Origin: an uncultured Faecalibacterium sp.
GTDB taxonomy: Bacteria > Bacillota > Clostridia > Oscillospirales > Ruminococcaceae
Assembly (NCBI GenBank): GCA_900765105.1
Contig: CAAFQM010000111.1
Coordinates: 1 to 21,405 of the forward strand
Direction: 5' to 3'
Length of the DNA: 21,405 nucleotides
A model generated the notes under the pieces. The model did no database searches, had not been told where the DNA came from, and saw only the letters and a list, made by a program, of their open reading frames with translations. The position numbers and the translations under genes were made by a program. This document shows, one piece after another, positions 1-5,829 of this stretch (its first letter is position 1; every line of letters starts with the position of its first letter).

Positions 1-113
1 GAAGCAGCAGAGCTGGATGCAGCAGAGTTGCCGCCGCAGGCAGCCAGAAGGCCGGCAGCGCCCACAGCGCCGGTGACCTTCATGAAATCTCGACGAGAAA
101 TTGCCATGCTCAT
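1..113 (-). CDS. Lipoprotein N-terminus, probable ABC solute-binding protein (partial)
   Basis: Only the first 37 codons are in the window; the gene runs off the left edge. The peptide starts MSMAISRRDFMK, has a short hydrophobic stretch, and reaches a lipobox LLAAC with the lipidation cysteine at residue 26, followed by a Gly/Ser/Ala-rich linker. The SRRDFMK segment also fits a twin-arginine (Tat) signal. This arrangement is typical of sugar ABC solute-binding lipoproteins of gut Clostridia, but no ligand-binding domain is visible, so substrate and exact family are inference. The start at 113 is chosen because AGGAGG lies 9 nt upstream (about 122-128); a second ATG at 107 is possible. A long AT-rich control region with palindromic sites lies upstream. 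Confidence 0.7.
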   Translation of the reverse strand, partial: MSMAISRRDFMKVTGAVGAAGLLAACGGNSAASSSAA

Positions 114-173
114 TTTTGTTCTCCTCCTAATATAGAAAACATCATCGTGCACGGGGGCTCTGCACACACCCCG

Positions 174-183
174 TTGTATACAA
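174..183. promoter_or_regulatory. Perfect palindrome TTGTATACAA, GntR-type operator candidate
   Basis: A perfect 10-bp palindrome about 60 bp upstream of the lipoprotein start and overlapping the likely promoter. Its core matches the kind of sequence bound by GntR-family repressors (the Bacillus gluconate operator has a CTTGTATACAAG core). Related copies lie at 327, 429 and 622. Confidence 0.5.
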
Positions 184-428
184 TTATGATAGCAAAACAA
201 CGAACAAAAAGAAAGATGCAAATTGCAGAAATCAAAGACGAAAACGTACAAATATTGCTCTTAATTTTCTCGGCAAATTGGCGGCATGGATGAAATGAAT
301 AAACTTCAGCCGAAAAACTGTGCAACTTGTATACTTCGCCGTTTTGCATAGAAAACGGTTGCAAGCCGCATGGGAAGAGCAAAATTTGCAATAATTTTGT
401 AAACATTTCATTCCGGCATGGCGGATCG

Positions 429-438
429 TTGCATACAA
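429..438. promoter_or_regulatory. TTGCATACAA, one-mismatch copy of the GntR-type palindrome
   Basis: It differs from TTGTATACAA at one position. It lies 255 bp (centre to centre) from the copy at 174-183 in the same gene-free region. It may be an auxiliary operator; a chance match cannot be excluded for so short a sequence. Confidence 0.35.
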
Positions 439-484
439 TGTGGAGGAACAACACGGCAGTGAAATATTTTTTCGGAATTGTAAA

Positions 485-529
485 CTGATATATCAATAGA
501 GCAAAAAATGTGCACTCTGATATATCAAT
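485..529. repeat. Two direct copies of palindromic CTGATATATCAAT
   Basis: The 13-nt string CTGATATATCAAT occurs at 485-497 and 517-529. Each copy contains the perfect palindrome TGATATATCA. The spacing of 32 bp is close to three helical turns, so two dimers would sit on the same DNA face. This is a good candidate for a second transcription factor site upstream of the lipoprotein operon. It is also just beyond the tdk terminator, so tdk is unlikely to be its target. Confidence 0.45.
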
Positions 530-583
530 TCGGCCCTTCCGGGATGAAATGATCGTTTCTGTGCGTCCCTGTGCCGGAAACGC

Positions 584-623
584 AAAACAAAAAGCCCATC
601 GTACTTTTTGGTACGATGGGCTT
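584..623 (-). terminator. Intrinsic terminator of tdk
   Basis: A 13-bp perfect stem pairs 592-604 with 611-623 around a 6-nt loop. On the minus strand it is followed by TTTTTGTTTTG. It lies 24 bp beyond the tdk stop codon and ends the rex-tdk transcription unit. Confidence 0.9.
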
Positions 624-632
624 GTATACAAG
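621..632. promoter_or_regulatory. Perfect 12-bp palindrome CTTGTATACAAG
   Basis: It contains the same TTGTATACAA core as 174-183, extended to 12 bp, and lies between the tdk stop codon and the terminator stem, overlapping the stem by 3 bp. It matches the core of GntR-family operators. Its location, within a 3' untranslated region and about 510 bp from the lipoprotein start, is odd for a classical operator. Confidence 0.4.
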
Positions 633-647
633 GCGGGGGCGTATCGT

Positions 648-1247
648 TTATTTTTTCGCTGCATAGAAAGCGCGGCGGGCCTTGAAGTAACACTGGGGGC
701 ACATGCTGACGTACTGGACGTCGTTTTCCTGATCGATGGCCACCTGTTCGCCCTCAAAGACGAACCGGCCGTTGACCCGGCGGCAGTTGCAGATGGCCTT
801 GCGCCCGCAGGTGCAGATGGTCTTCATCTCCTCGATGGTATGCGCCAGCTCCAGCAGGCGGGTGGAACCGGGGAAGCCTTTCAGCGAAAAATCAGCCCGC
901 AGGCCGTAGCAGATCACCGGGATGTTCAGGTCTACTGTGACCATGAACAGCTGTTCGGCCTGCTCCGGGGTGAAGAACTGGCTCTCGTCGCACAGCACGC
1001 AGGCCAGCGGGCCTTTGGCACTTGCATCGCGGACCGCCGCAAAGACATCCATCTCGGGCGGGATCAGCAGGTCGGCCTTGCGGCGCACACCCAGACGGCT
1101 CACCAGTTCGTCGCCGCCCTTGGTGTCCACCTGCGGCTTCAGGATCAGAACCTGCATGCCCTGCTCTTCGTAGTTGTGGGCTACCTGCATCAGGGCGGTG
1201 CTCTTGCCGCTGTTCATGGCGCCGTAGCGGAAATACAGTTTTGCCAT
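648..1247 (-). CDS. tdk: Thymidine kinase (type II)
   Basis: This 199-residue protein phosphorylates thymidine to dTMP with ATP (pyrimidine salvage, cytosol). The P-loop GAMNSGKST is at residues 9-17. DESQF at 87-91 holds the Walker-B Asp and the catalytic Glu88. Cysteines at 145/147/153/155 and CPQC at 183-186 form the zinc-binding lasso region typical of the family. Length is normal for bacterial type II enzymes. The start at 1247 has AGGAGAG about 8 nt upstream. It lies 76 bp downstream of rex on the same strand, with a hairpin between, so it is either co-transcribed with partial attenuation or has its own start. A strong terminator follows. Confidence 0.96.
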   Translation of the reverse strand: MAKLYFRYGAMNSGKSTALMQVAHNYEEQGMQVLILKPQVDTKGGDELVSRLGVRRKADLLIPPEMDVFAAVRDASAKGPLACVLCDESQFFTPEQAEQLFMVTVDLNIPVICYGLRADFSLKGFPGSTRLLELAHTIEEMKTICTCGRKAICNCRRVNGRFVFEGEQVAIDQENDVQYVSMCPQCYFKARRAFYAAKK

Positions 1248-1262
1248 AAAAGACTCTCCTCA

Positions 1263-1305
1263 TAAAAGGACCCTCTCTGTCCGACACAGACGGAGAGGGC
1301 AGTTT
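1263..1305 (-). terminator. Hairpin between rex and tdk, possible terminator or attenuator
   Basis: Stem 1271-1281 with 1289-1299 (11 bp; one pair is G-U read on the plus strand and C-A on the minus strand), loop of 7 nt, flanked by A and T runs on the two sides. On the minus strand the tail is only TCCTTTTATG, so termination may be partial and allow tdk expression from the rex promoter. An isolated TATAAT on the minus strand at 1313-1308 has no matching -35. Confidence 0.5.
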
Positions 1306-1323
1306 TTATTATAATAGGTACGC

Positions 1324-1965
1324 TCAGTCCTGATTGCGCAGGCGGTAGCCCAAGCTCATCAGGCTGTCGCCCAGATGGACGTTCTCCACCACGACATCGG
1401 GATACGGGACCGAAAGGTCGTAGTGCGAGAAATTCCAGAAGCCTTCGATGCCCAGATTCACCAGCCGACCGCTGACCTGTTCGGCACCGTCGCGGGGAAC
1501 GCAGAGCACGGCCACCTTGGGGTGATGCTCGGCGCAGAAGGCCTCCAGCTCGTCGATGTGGCGGATCTGGATGCCGCTGATCTCCTTGCCCACTTCGCTC
1601 TGGGCCACATCGAAGGCGGCGATCAGACGGTAGCCGTTGGTATCTGTGGTGATAAAGCGGCTCACGGCCTTGCCCAAACGGCCGCAGCCGATGAGGATGG
1701 TTGGCAGCCGGTCGCCGTTGCCGAACAGCAGCGTTTCCAGAATGGAGAGCAGGTTTTCCACCGAGTAGCCGATGCCCTGCCGGCCATTCACATCGCCGAT
1801 GCAGTTGAAGTCCTGCCGGACCTGCGACGCGGTGGTGCCCATCTGAGCTGCCAGCTCGCGGGAAGAGATGCTGCTGATGCCGTCTGCCTGCAGGGAGCAC
1901 AGATAGCGGTAATATTTGGGAAGACGCTTGATCACGGGGAGGGAAGCTTTTGCAGGGGTGGTCAT
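1324..1965 (-). CDS. rex: Redox-sensing transcriptional repressor Rex
   Basis: Rex is a dimeric repressor that senses the NADH/NAD+ ratio and releases fermentation and respiration genes when NADH is high. The 213-residue protein has the family architecture. An N-terminal winged helix (HTH about residues 34-52, SSRELAAQMGTTASQVRQD) is followed by the family segment NCIGDVNGRQGIGY at about 54-67, then a Rossmann domain with ILIGCGRLGKA (GCGRLG 93-98). An Asp-containing AAFDV strand end follows. The start at 1965 has AAAGGAG about 9 nt upstream and a good sigma-A-type promoter about 100 bp upstream. tdk follows on the same strand. No convincing Rex operator was found in its own leader. Confidence 0.95.
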   Translation of the reverse strand: MTTPAKASLPVIKRLPKYYRYLCSLQADGISSISSRELAAQMGTTASQVRQDFNCIGDVNGRQGIGYSVENLLSILETLLFGNGDRLPTILIGCGRLGKAVSRFITTDTNGYRLIAAFDVAQSEVGKEISGIQIRHIDELEAFCAEHHPKVAVLCVPRDGAEQVSGRLVNLGIEGFWNFSHYDLSVPYPDVVVENVHLGDSLMSLGYRLRNQD

Positions 1966-2074
1966 GGAATACTTTCTCCTTTCAGCCCTGAGAGTCCGCT
2001 GCCGTTTCTGCCGAGAGCGCAGAACACGGCGCGAAGGAAGCCTGATTCATCATCATTTACAACCAATTATATAA

Positions 2075-2102
2075 AGTATACCGCACTATGAGTGAATGTC
2101 AA
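2075..2102 (-). promoter_or_regulatory. Sigma-A-type promoter of rex
   Basis: On the minus strand, -35 TTGACA (2102-2097) and -10 TATACT (2080-2075) are separated by 16 bp. Transcription would start near 2068, giving a leader of about 100 nt before the rex start at 1965. Confidence 0.75.
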
Positions 2103-2115
2103 ATCTTTATCATGA

Positions 2116-2133
2116 AAATTTAAGAAATTTAAG
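2116..2133. repeat. Tandem 9-bp repeat AAATTTAAG x2
   Basis: Two perfect tandem copies of AAATTTAAG lie between the divergent rex and tepA genes, just upstream of the rex -35. It could be an UP-like element or a binding site, or simply AT-rich promoter DNA. Confidence 0.35.
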
Positions 2134-2147
2134 CTGTATTTTTGCTG

Positions 2148-2174
2148 CGCCGGGGGATAATGGAGCACCCGGCG
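2148..2174 (+). other. GC-rich hairpin upstream of tepA
   Basis: CGCCGGG (2148-2154) pairs with CCCGGCG (2168-2174) around a 13-nt loop, 37 bp upstream of the tepA start. No T-run follows it on either strand, so it is not an intrinsic terminator. It may be a leader structure if transcription starts upstream; no clear tepA promoter was found. Confidence 0.35.
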
Positions 2175-2211
2175 AGGGATACTGACAGAAAAATGCAGGA
2201 GGAGACACAAA

Positions 2212-2901
2212 ATGCCGCAGGAAAAACAGGAACACACCGATGCACGCCGTCTGGAAAAAGAGGAGATCGAGGATCTTGGCACGGTCACGCTGGACCGGGG
2301 CGGCCACGCCATCCACTGCCTGACCGTCATCGGGCAGATCGAGGGTCACTCGGAAGCGCCGCAGGGGCAGAAGACCACCAAGTACGAGCACGTCATCCCC
2401 CAGCTGGTGGCGGTGCAGGAAGATCCCCGCATCGAGGGGCTTCTGGTCCTGCTGAACACGGTGGGCGGGGATGTGGAAGCCGGCCTTGCACTGGCAGAAT
2501 TGATCGCCAGTGTTTCCAAACCCAGTGCCACGCTGGTGCTGGGCGGCGGGCATTCCATCGGCATCCCGCTGGCCGTCAGCGCACAGCGCAGCTTCATCGT
2601 GCCCACAGCCACCATGACCGTGCACCCGGTGCGGCATTCCGGGGTCATTCTGGGGGTGCCGCAGACGATGCACTGGTTTGACCAGATGCAGCAGCGCATC
2701 ACCGGCTTTGTGGCGGCCCACAGCGGCATGACCGAAAAGCGCTATACAGAACTGATGCTGCACACCGGGGAGCTGGTAATGGACATGGGCACGGTGCTGG
2801 ATGGCCGCCGCGCCGTGAAGGAAAAGCTCATCGACGAGCTGGGCGGTCTTTCAGAGGCGCTGCAGTGGCTGTACGGCGAGATCGAAAATTCACAACAATA
2901 A
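2212..2901 (+). CDS. tepA: TepA/ClpP-fold serine protease
   Basis: This 229-residue protein of the ClpP/crotonase fold resembles Bacillus TepA (YmfB), a ClpP-like serine peptidase. The nucleophile segment LGGGHSIGIPLAVSA contains Ser115, and the likely catalytic His138 lies in TVHPVR. VLLNTVGGDVEAGLALAELI (about 80-100) is the substrate and oxyanion loop region. No signal peptide is seen, so it is probably cytosolic or membrane-associated. The start at 2212 follows AGGAGG closely. It directly precedes ftsK, the same order as tepA-spoIIIE in Bacillus, which supports the assignment. Established work on Bacillus TepA proposes roles in protein translocation or signal-peptide clearance; the role here is inferred. 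Confidence 0.88.
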   Translation: MPQEKQEHTDARRLEKEEIEDLGTVTLDRGGHAIHCLTVIGQIEGHSEAPQGQKTTKYEHVIPQLVAVQEDPRIEGLLVLLNTVGGDVEAGLALAELIASVSKPSATLVLGGGHSIGIPLAVSAQRSFIVPTATMTVHPVRHSGVILGVPQTMHWFDQMQQRITGFVAAHSGMTEKRYTELMLHTGELVMDMGTVLDGRRAVKEKLIDELGGLSEALQWLYGEIENSQQ

Positions 2902-2903
2902 GT

Positions 2904-2932
2904 TTGCCATTTTCTTCTCTGCGTGGTACAAT
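2904..2932 (+). promoter_or_regulatory. Sigma-A-type promoter of ftsK
   Basis: TTGCCA (2904-2909) and TACAAT (2927-2932) are separated by 17 bp, starting just after the tepA stop codon. Transcription would start near 2939, within the inverted repeat ATAATAT (2931-2937) / ATATTAT (2944-2950). Confidence 0.6.
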
Positions 2933-2980
2933 AATATAATCTGATATTATGTCTTTTGAAAACACGGGGAATCGAGAAGA

Positions 2981-5818
2981 ATGGCAACGAAAAAACGAAA
3001 ATCCACTGCGCGACGCGCATCTTCGCGCAAAAAGCGCGCCGAACAGCGTCTCCCGGCGGGGCTTGGCACCCTGTTTGCGGGGCTGCTGCTCGTTGTACTG
3101 GCCTTTGTGCAGGGCGACTCGGTATGGCGGGCGCTGCACGATGTACTGTTCGGGCTGTTCGGCTGCGGCAGTTTTGTGCTGGGCGCGGCCGTGTGCTGCC
3201 TTGCCGTGCAGTACACCCGGGGGGAAGACCTGATCCCCAAAATTTTCAAGCTGGTGCTGGGTCTTGTGTTTGCCAGCGGCACCGTGATCGTCTTTTCCGG
3301 CCTTCAGACGCAGGGGCTTTCGGCGTTTCAGATGGTGGCAGCCTGCTACCGGAATGGTGTCGATGCGTGGCTGGGCGGCGGCGCGCTGGGCGCACTGCTG
3401 GGCGGAAACCTGCTGCTGCTCTGCGGCCGTCCTGCTGCAAACCTCATCATGCTGGTGCTGGCACTGTGTGCCAGCCTGTACATTTTTGATCTGACCCCGG
3501 CGGAAGTCTGGCAGTGGCTGTGCGGGGCCTTTGGCGGTGTCCACGCAAAGGGCGCGGCTATTGCGCAGCGCAGTGCAGAGCGCCGCGCCGAACGGGCTGC
3601 CGCCCGGGCAGAGCTGGAAGCAGAAGAAGAACTCGACGAGCCGGAAGAAGAGGAAACTGAGGAGGAAGAGCCGGAGACCCCGGCATTCCATCTTGGCATT
3701 CCGGACTGGCTCAGCGGCGTGCGCAACTGGGGCCACAAAGTGACCGAAGAGTTGGAAGCGCAGGAGCCTGCGGCCCAGTCGGAAGCGCAGGCCGCCCAGC
3801 AGCCGCTTGCGCAGCCGGAGCCTGCTGCCCCGGCCATTACGCCGGTGAAGGTCAGCACATCCCGGCCGCGGGCGTCCTTTGATGTGGATCTCGGCCCCGA
3901 CCCTTCTGAGGTAAAAGCGGGCGGCAGCGAGCCTATCGAGCCGCTGATCGTCGGGCCGGGCGGTACCTTCGGGCAGAACCCGCTGCGGCCGGAACCGAAA
4001 CCGGCTCCCCAGCCCATCGTGCAGGATCCGGTGATCACCGACGCCGCCGACTTCTTTACGAAGCCGGAGCCGCCGGTGCAGCCGGAAACGCAGCCTGTCT
4101 CCGTATCGCAGGAGATCCCGGCAGTGCCCATCCAGCCCGCCGTGCCGGCGGCCCGGGTCAGCGCGGAGAACGCTGTGGCTGTGCGGGGCGAACCCGACGC
4201 CGACGGCTGGATCAGTATCACCGCAGAGCCGGTGGACGAGAAAGAAATCAACACCCTTGTTGCAGCGGCCATGGAAAAGCCCGCTGCTTCCGAGCAGGCT
4301 GCTGCCGCCGCCCCGGCGGAAGAGGCCGAGCCGGTGGACGTGTTCCAGTACAAATACCCGCCCATCGAGCTGTTTGAGCGCTCGCCGGAAGAGGCCGACA
4401 CCGCCGCACAGGATGAGCTGCAGGCCAACGCCCGCAAGCTGGTGGATACGCTGGAAAGCTTCGGCGTGCACACCAAGATGCGGGATATCTCCCGCGGCCC
4501 GGCGGTCACCCGGTACGAGCTGCAGCCCATGGCGGGCGTCAAGATCAGCCGTATCACCTCGCTGGCGGACGATATCGCCCTGAACCTTGCCGTGGCGGAC
4601 GTCCGCATGGAAGCGCCCATCCCGGGCAAGGCAGCAGTGGGCATCGAGGTGCCCAACCGCAAGCGGCAGGCTGTCAATATCCGCAGTGTGTTCGAAAGCC
4701 AGAGCTTCCAGCGCATGACCTCCCCGCTGGGCATCGCGCTGGGCAAGGATATTGCCGGCACCGCGCAGGTGGCGGACCTGTGCAAGATGCCCCACCTGCT
4801 CATCGCGGGCAGCACCGGCAGCGGCAAATCGGTCTGCGTCAACAGCATCATCATGAGTCTGGTGTTCCGCTCCAGCCCCGAGGACGTGAAATTGCTGCTC
4901 ATCGACCCCAAAGTGGTGGAACTGGCCGAGTACAACGGCATCCCGCATCTGCTGATGCCGGTGGTCACCGAGCCGAAGAAGGCCGCCGGTGCGCTGGGCA
5001 GCGCCGTGCAGGAGATGGAGCGCCGCTACCGGCTGTTTGCGGAAAACAACGTCCGCGACATCAAGTCCTTTAACCGTCTGGCGGCGGAAAGCCCGGATCT
5101 GGAAAAGATGCCGTACATTGCCATCATCATCGACGAGCTGGCCGACCTGATGATGGTGGTGGGCAAGGATGTGGAGGATTCCATCTGCCGTATCGCCCAG
5201 AAGGCGCGTGCCGCCGGTATGCACCTGATCGTGGCTACCCAGCGCCCCAGTGTGGACGTCATCACCGGCCTGATCAAGGCCAACATCCCCAGCCGTATCG
5301 CCTTTGCGGTGTCCAGTCAGGTGGACAGCCGCACCATTCTGGACGGCTCCGGTGCCGAAAAACTGCTGGGTCAGGGCGATATGCTGTTCATGCCCGTGGG
5401 CGCACCCAAGCCCACCCGCATTCAGGGCACCTTTGTGCGGGATGAGGAGATCAGCCGTGTGCTGGACTTCATCAAGTCCAGCGCGACGGTGCAGTACGAC
5501 GAAGCCATGATCGAAGCCATGGAAAAGCATACCATCCAGGACGGTAAGAAGGGCGGCTCCGGCGCAGACGCCGACGACGAGACGGACACCGATCCGATGT
5601 ACAATCAGGCTGTGGAAGTGGTCATCGATGCCGGGCAGGCTTCCACCAGCCTGCTGCAGCGGCGCTGCAAGCTGGGCTATGCCCGTGCGGCCCGCATCAT
5701 GGACGAGATGGAACAGAACGGCATCATCGGCCCCTCCGAGGGCGCCAAGCCCCGCGCCGTGCTCATCAGCCGCCAGCAGTGGCTGGAAATGCAGATGAAC
5801 CGGCCGGATGAAGGATAA
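2981..5818 (+). CDS. ftsK: DNA translocase FtsK/SpoIIIE
   Basis: A 945-residue membrane-anchored dsDNA motor that clears chromosomes from the division septum. The basic N-terminus (KKRKSTARRASSRKKR) precedes about four membrane segments in residues 25-170. A long Glu/Pro/Ala-rich linker (about 180-450) follows. The alpha/beta motor has Walker A GSTGSGKS at 610-617 and Walker B IIIDELADL with Asp718-Glu719. A C-terminal winged-helix gamma domain (about 870-935, TSLLQRRCKLGYARAARIMDEME) would read the polar KOPS/SRS DNA motifs. Size is between Bacillus SpoIIIE and E. coli FtsK because of the linker. The ribosome site is weak (GAGAAG). Whether it acts in vegetative division only or also in sporulation cannot be told. 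Confidence 0.96.
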   Translation: MATKKRKSTARRASSRKKRAEQRLPAGLGTLFAGLLLVVLAFVQGDSVWRALHDVLFGLFGCGSFVLGAAVCCLAVQYTRGEDLIPKIFKLVLGLVFASGTVIVFSGLQTQGLSAFQMVAACYRNGVDAWLGGGALGALLGGNLLLLCGRPAANLIMLVLALCASLYIFDLTPAEVWQWLCGAFGGVHAKGAAIAQRSAERRAERAAARAELEAEEELDEPEEEETEEEEPETPAFHLGIPDWLSGVRNWGHKVTEELEAQEPAAQSEAQAAQQPLAQPEPAAPAITPVKVSTSRPRASFDVDLGPDPSEVKAGGSEPIEPLIVGPGGTFGQNPLRPEPKPAPQPIVQDPVITDAADFFTKPEPPVQPETQPVSVSQEIPAVPIQPAVPAARVSAENAVAVRGEPDADGWISITAEPVDEKEINTLVAAAMEKPAASEQAAAAAPAEEAEPVDVFQYKYPPIELFERSPEEADTAAQDELQANARKLVDTLESFGVHTKMRDISRGPAVTRYELQPMAGVKISRITSLADDIALNLAVADVRMEAPIPGKAAVGIEVPNRKRQAVNIRSVFESQSFQRMTSPLGIALGKDIAGTAQVADLCKMPHLLIAGSTGSGKSVCVNSIIMSLVFRSSPEDVKLLLIDPKVVELAEYNGIPHLLMPVVTEPKKAAGALGSAVQEMERRYRLFAENNVRDIKSFNRLAAESPDLEKMPYIAIIIDELADLMMVVGKDVEDSICRIAQKARAAGMHLIVATQRPSVDVITGLIKANIPSRIAFAVSSQVDSRTILDGSGAEKLLGQGDMLFMPVGAPKPTRIQGTFVRDEEISRVLDFIKSSATVQYDEAMIEAMEKHTIQDGKKGGSGADADDETDTDPMYNQAVEVVIDAGQASTSLLQRRCKLGYARAARIMDEMEQNGIIGPSEGAKPRAVLISRQQWLEMQMNRPDEG

Positions 5819-5829
5819 AAAGGAGCATT

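Larger units (their letters stand above)
114..590 (-). promoter_or_regulatory. AT-rich control region upstream of the lipoprotein gene
   Basis: This stretch has no credible gene on either strand: the short open frames lack ribosome sites and recognisable products. It is clearly more AT-rich than the flanking genes. It contains palindromes TTGTATACAA at 174-183, TTGCATACAA at 429-438 and a partial copy TTGTATAC at 327-334, and the repeated CTGATATATCAA at 485-496 and 517-528. A weak minus-strand -10 candidate (TATCAT, 191-186) lies next to the 174-183 palindrome, but no good -35 goes with it. The palindromes and the downstream lipoprotein suggest regulated expression of a transporter operon; the regulator is not in the window. 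Confidence 0.6.

Noticed and set aside
1966..2074. Rex operator in the rex leader
   Set aside because: No TTGTGAA-N4-TTCACAA-like or TTGTTAA-type palindrome could be seen.
2828..5530. 900-residue open frame on the minus strand opposite ftsK
   Set aside because: It is a codon-composition shadow of the GC-rich ftsK gene: no ribosome site, no recognisable domain, His/Arg/Gly-rich low-complexity protein.
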